A stretch of 62,136 nt of DNA. Source: an uncultured Verrucomicrobiaceae bacterium. Lineage in GTDB: Bacteria > Verrucomicrobiota > Verrucomicrobiia > Verrucomicrobiales > Verrucomicrobiaceae. A program made the translations under genes and the position numbers. Below are positions 61,046 through 62,136 of this stretch, one piece after another. The notes beneath the pieces were generated by a model. It was not told where the DNA came from. It was given only the letters and a program-made list of their open reading frames with translations, and did not search any database. The stretch is from NCBI GenBank assembly GCA_937872615.1, contig CALMTT010000592.1, positions 1-62,136 of the forward strand, in the 5' to 3' direction. How positions within the stretch are numbered: position 1 is the stretch's first letter; each line of letters opens with the position of its first letter.

Positions 61046-62136
61046 TCAGATGCGCACGCTTTGCAGCGAGCGGAGGGTCTGGCGGACACCGTGGATTTCC
61101 TTTTCGCTGGCCTTCTGCTCGCGCATGGCCGCACGGATGGAGTCGCCGATTTTCGAGAGCTGGTTGATCGACTCGCGAAAGCCCGACTTGATGCCTTCGA
61201 CCTGAAGGAGGGCGGCTTCGAGAGTGGATTTCGTGTCACTCTTGTCGCTGCCGTTGCTGGAACCGTTGGCTCCATGGTGGGTTTTGCCGTTGGTGGGTGG
61301 ATGTGTTTGCATGGGTGTTATTGGGGTGGGTTGTTCCGCTTTGGGCGGAGGTTGAGGTGAGGAGGCTGCCGTGACGACAGCCGGTGGTGGAGCTGGCTTG
61401 GCTGGTGAGGGCGCGGGCTCCGTGTCATTGGCACGCACCGGCATGATGATGAGCTGCTTTCCGCCGCTGTGGAGCCGGATGGGATGCACCGCACTGATGA
61501 GGCTGATGGTATTCAAACCGTAGCCGAAGCCTTTGATGAGGTATTGGCGGTCGAGGAACACCGTCACGTCGGGGCCGCGTCCCTGGATGTCAGGCACGGG
61601 CACACGCAACCAGTCCTCCTGCGGCTTGTCCTTGCCCATGAGCATGAACTGCCCGCTTTTCCATTCCAGCCCGAGGGTATGGTAACGATCATCATGACAG
61701 GGCATTCGCTGGATGAGCTTGATGAGCGTTTCCAGCTTTGCCGGGTCAAGGGTGATGACCGTTTTGGCATCGGCAGGGTTGGGAACGGGAGCACGCCAGT
61801 CGGGGTAGTTGCCCTCGATGGTCTTGGTGATGAAGCGCCAGCGGCGTGAGCTGAGCTGAAGGTGCTTCTCGCCCTCGCGCATCTGCCATTCGCCATCCGA
61901 GGCGAACTCCTTCCAGTCCAGAAACTTGTGCGTCGGGATAATGACGGATTCCTTGAGCGGGAGGGTGAACGAGTTGGCGGAATACAAATGCTTGCCATCG
62001 GTGGCGACGACGTAGTTGGCCTTGCGGTCCCTGGCATCAATGAAGGTGCCGTTGAGGACGTAGCGTGTGCTGTCCTCACTGGCGCACTCCATCGCCTCCA
62101 GGATGGATTCCCGGAGAGTCGATGGCAGTGGGATGG
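61046..62136 (-). CDS. DNA polymerase III beta-clamp-like protein with Pro-rich tail (5' end cut by the window)
   Basis: The frame is open to the right edge, so the N-terminus is missing. The visible part starts with beta-clamp-like LESILEA-type sequence (STLRESILEAMECASED) and YVVATDGKHLYSANSFTLPL, followed by EGNYPDWRAPVPNPADAKTV, which resembles the second and third domains of sliding clamps (EGxYPDW). After about residue 220 from the Met at 62092 comes a Pro/Ala-rich linker and a charged helical tail (LEAALLQVEGIKSGFRESIN). Chromosomal DnaN lacks such a tail. It could be an element-encoded clamp or a clamp-derived regulator; no polymerase gene is seen. Confidence 0.7.
   Translation of the reverse strand, partial: IPLPSTLRESILEAMECASEDSTRYVLNGTFIDARDRKANYVVATDGKHLYSANSFTLPLKESVIIPTHKFLDWKEFASDGEWQMREGEKHLQLSSRRWRFITKTIEGNYPDWRAPVPNPADAKTVITLDPAKLETLIKLIQRMPCHDDRYHTLGLEWKSGQFMLMGKDKPQEDWLRVPVPDIQGRGPDVTVFLDRQYLIKGFGYGLNTISLISAVHPIRLHSGGKQLIIMPVRANDTEPAPSPAKPAPPPAVVTAASSPQPPPKAEQPTPITPMQTHPPTNGKTHHGANGSSNGSDKSDTKSTLEAALLQVEGIKSGFRESINQLSKIGDSIRAAMREQKASEKEIHGVRQTLRSLQSVRI

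Larger units (their letters stand above)
44644..62136. mobile_element. Genomic island integrated at tRNA-Pro (one end seen; continues past the window)
   Basis: The tRNA scar marks the left edge. To its right, the sequence drops in GC compared with the sucAB region, housekeeping genes end, and the content changes to an excisionase-like HTH gene, a Rep-like gene, many orphan secreted proteins, DUF932 and a clamp-like gene. No integrase gene is visible near the scar, and no second copy of the tRNA end was found before 62136. The right portion (59.2-62.1 kb) is more GC-rich, so the island may be a mosaic. Confidence 0.5.

Overview
The window looks like a piece of a Verrucomicrobiota genome, probably near Prosthecobacter/Verrucomicrobium. 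The evidence is gene content and style: an ECF-type sigma factor beside a Ser/Thr kinase with a formylglycine-generating-enzyme-like (FGE) domain, a DUF1501 Tat protein, DUF2339/DUF3999 membrane and secreted partners, huge secreted proteins with choice-of-anchor-type domains, and a ceramidase fused to LamG. The taxonomic call is inference, because there is no rRNA here. Both ends are cut: the first gene enters from the left, and a DNA sliding-clamp-like gene runs off the right.

Layout. (1) About 1-2,600: very GC-rich sequence of myxobacterial/proteobacterial flavour. A sigma-54 activator core is fused in frame to the C-terminal half of an MMPL/RND exporter, and an MFS transporter tail is fused in frame to a truncated kinase-FGE protein. 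Two half-protein fusions tail to tail suggest a chimeric assembly or an odd rearrangement. (2) About 2,600-12,900: kinase and ECF sigma factor, divergent from two giant secreted proteins that share a conserved upstream element, then a haem-motif toroid protein. (3) 12.9-44.6 kb: mostly housekeeping and envelope genes, including acetyltransferases, thioredoxin, sugar isomerase, DUF1501, galM, two glycosyltransferases, LolA-like, DUF2339-DUF3999-MidA, ceramidase, a MazF-like orphan, dgt, rpsB-tsf, priA, an outer-membrane protein, an SDR, an HpcH aldolase and sucAB. REP-like hairpins headed by GTAG lie at three convergent gene ends.

(4) 44.64 kb to the right edge: a genomic island. It starts at a 46-bp fragment identical in layout to the 3' half of a tRNA-Pro(CGG) gene, the usual scar of integration into a tRNA. 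No second tRNA copy or integrase gene was found, so the other end is probably outside the window. The island opens with an excisionase-like HTH gene, a small gene, two hairpins and a protein resembling phage/plasmid gene II/X replication initiators. Next come an FGE-like membrane protein and four secreted proteins that together carry five copies of one bacterial SH3 module, with a second unnamed ~75-residue module shared between the FGE protein and one SH3 protein. The island ends with a minus-strand cluster: a C39-like cysteine peptidase, a DUF932 protein, a 66-aa protein and a sliding-clamp-like protein with a Pro-rich tail.

The most promising material for something undescribed is in the island: the SH3-repeat secreted family with its shared second module, the Rep/HTH/hairpin module at the tRNA scar, and the clamp-like/DUF932/C39 cluster.
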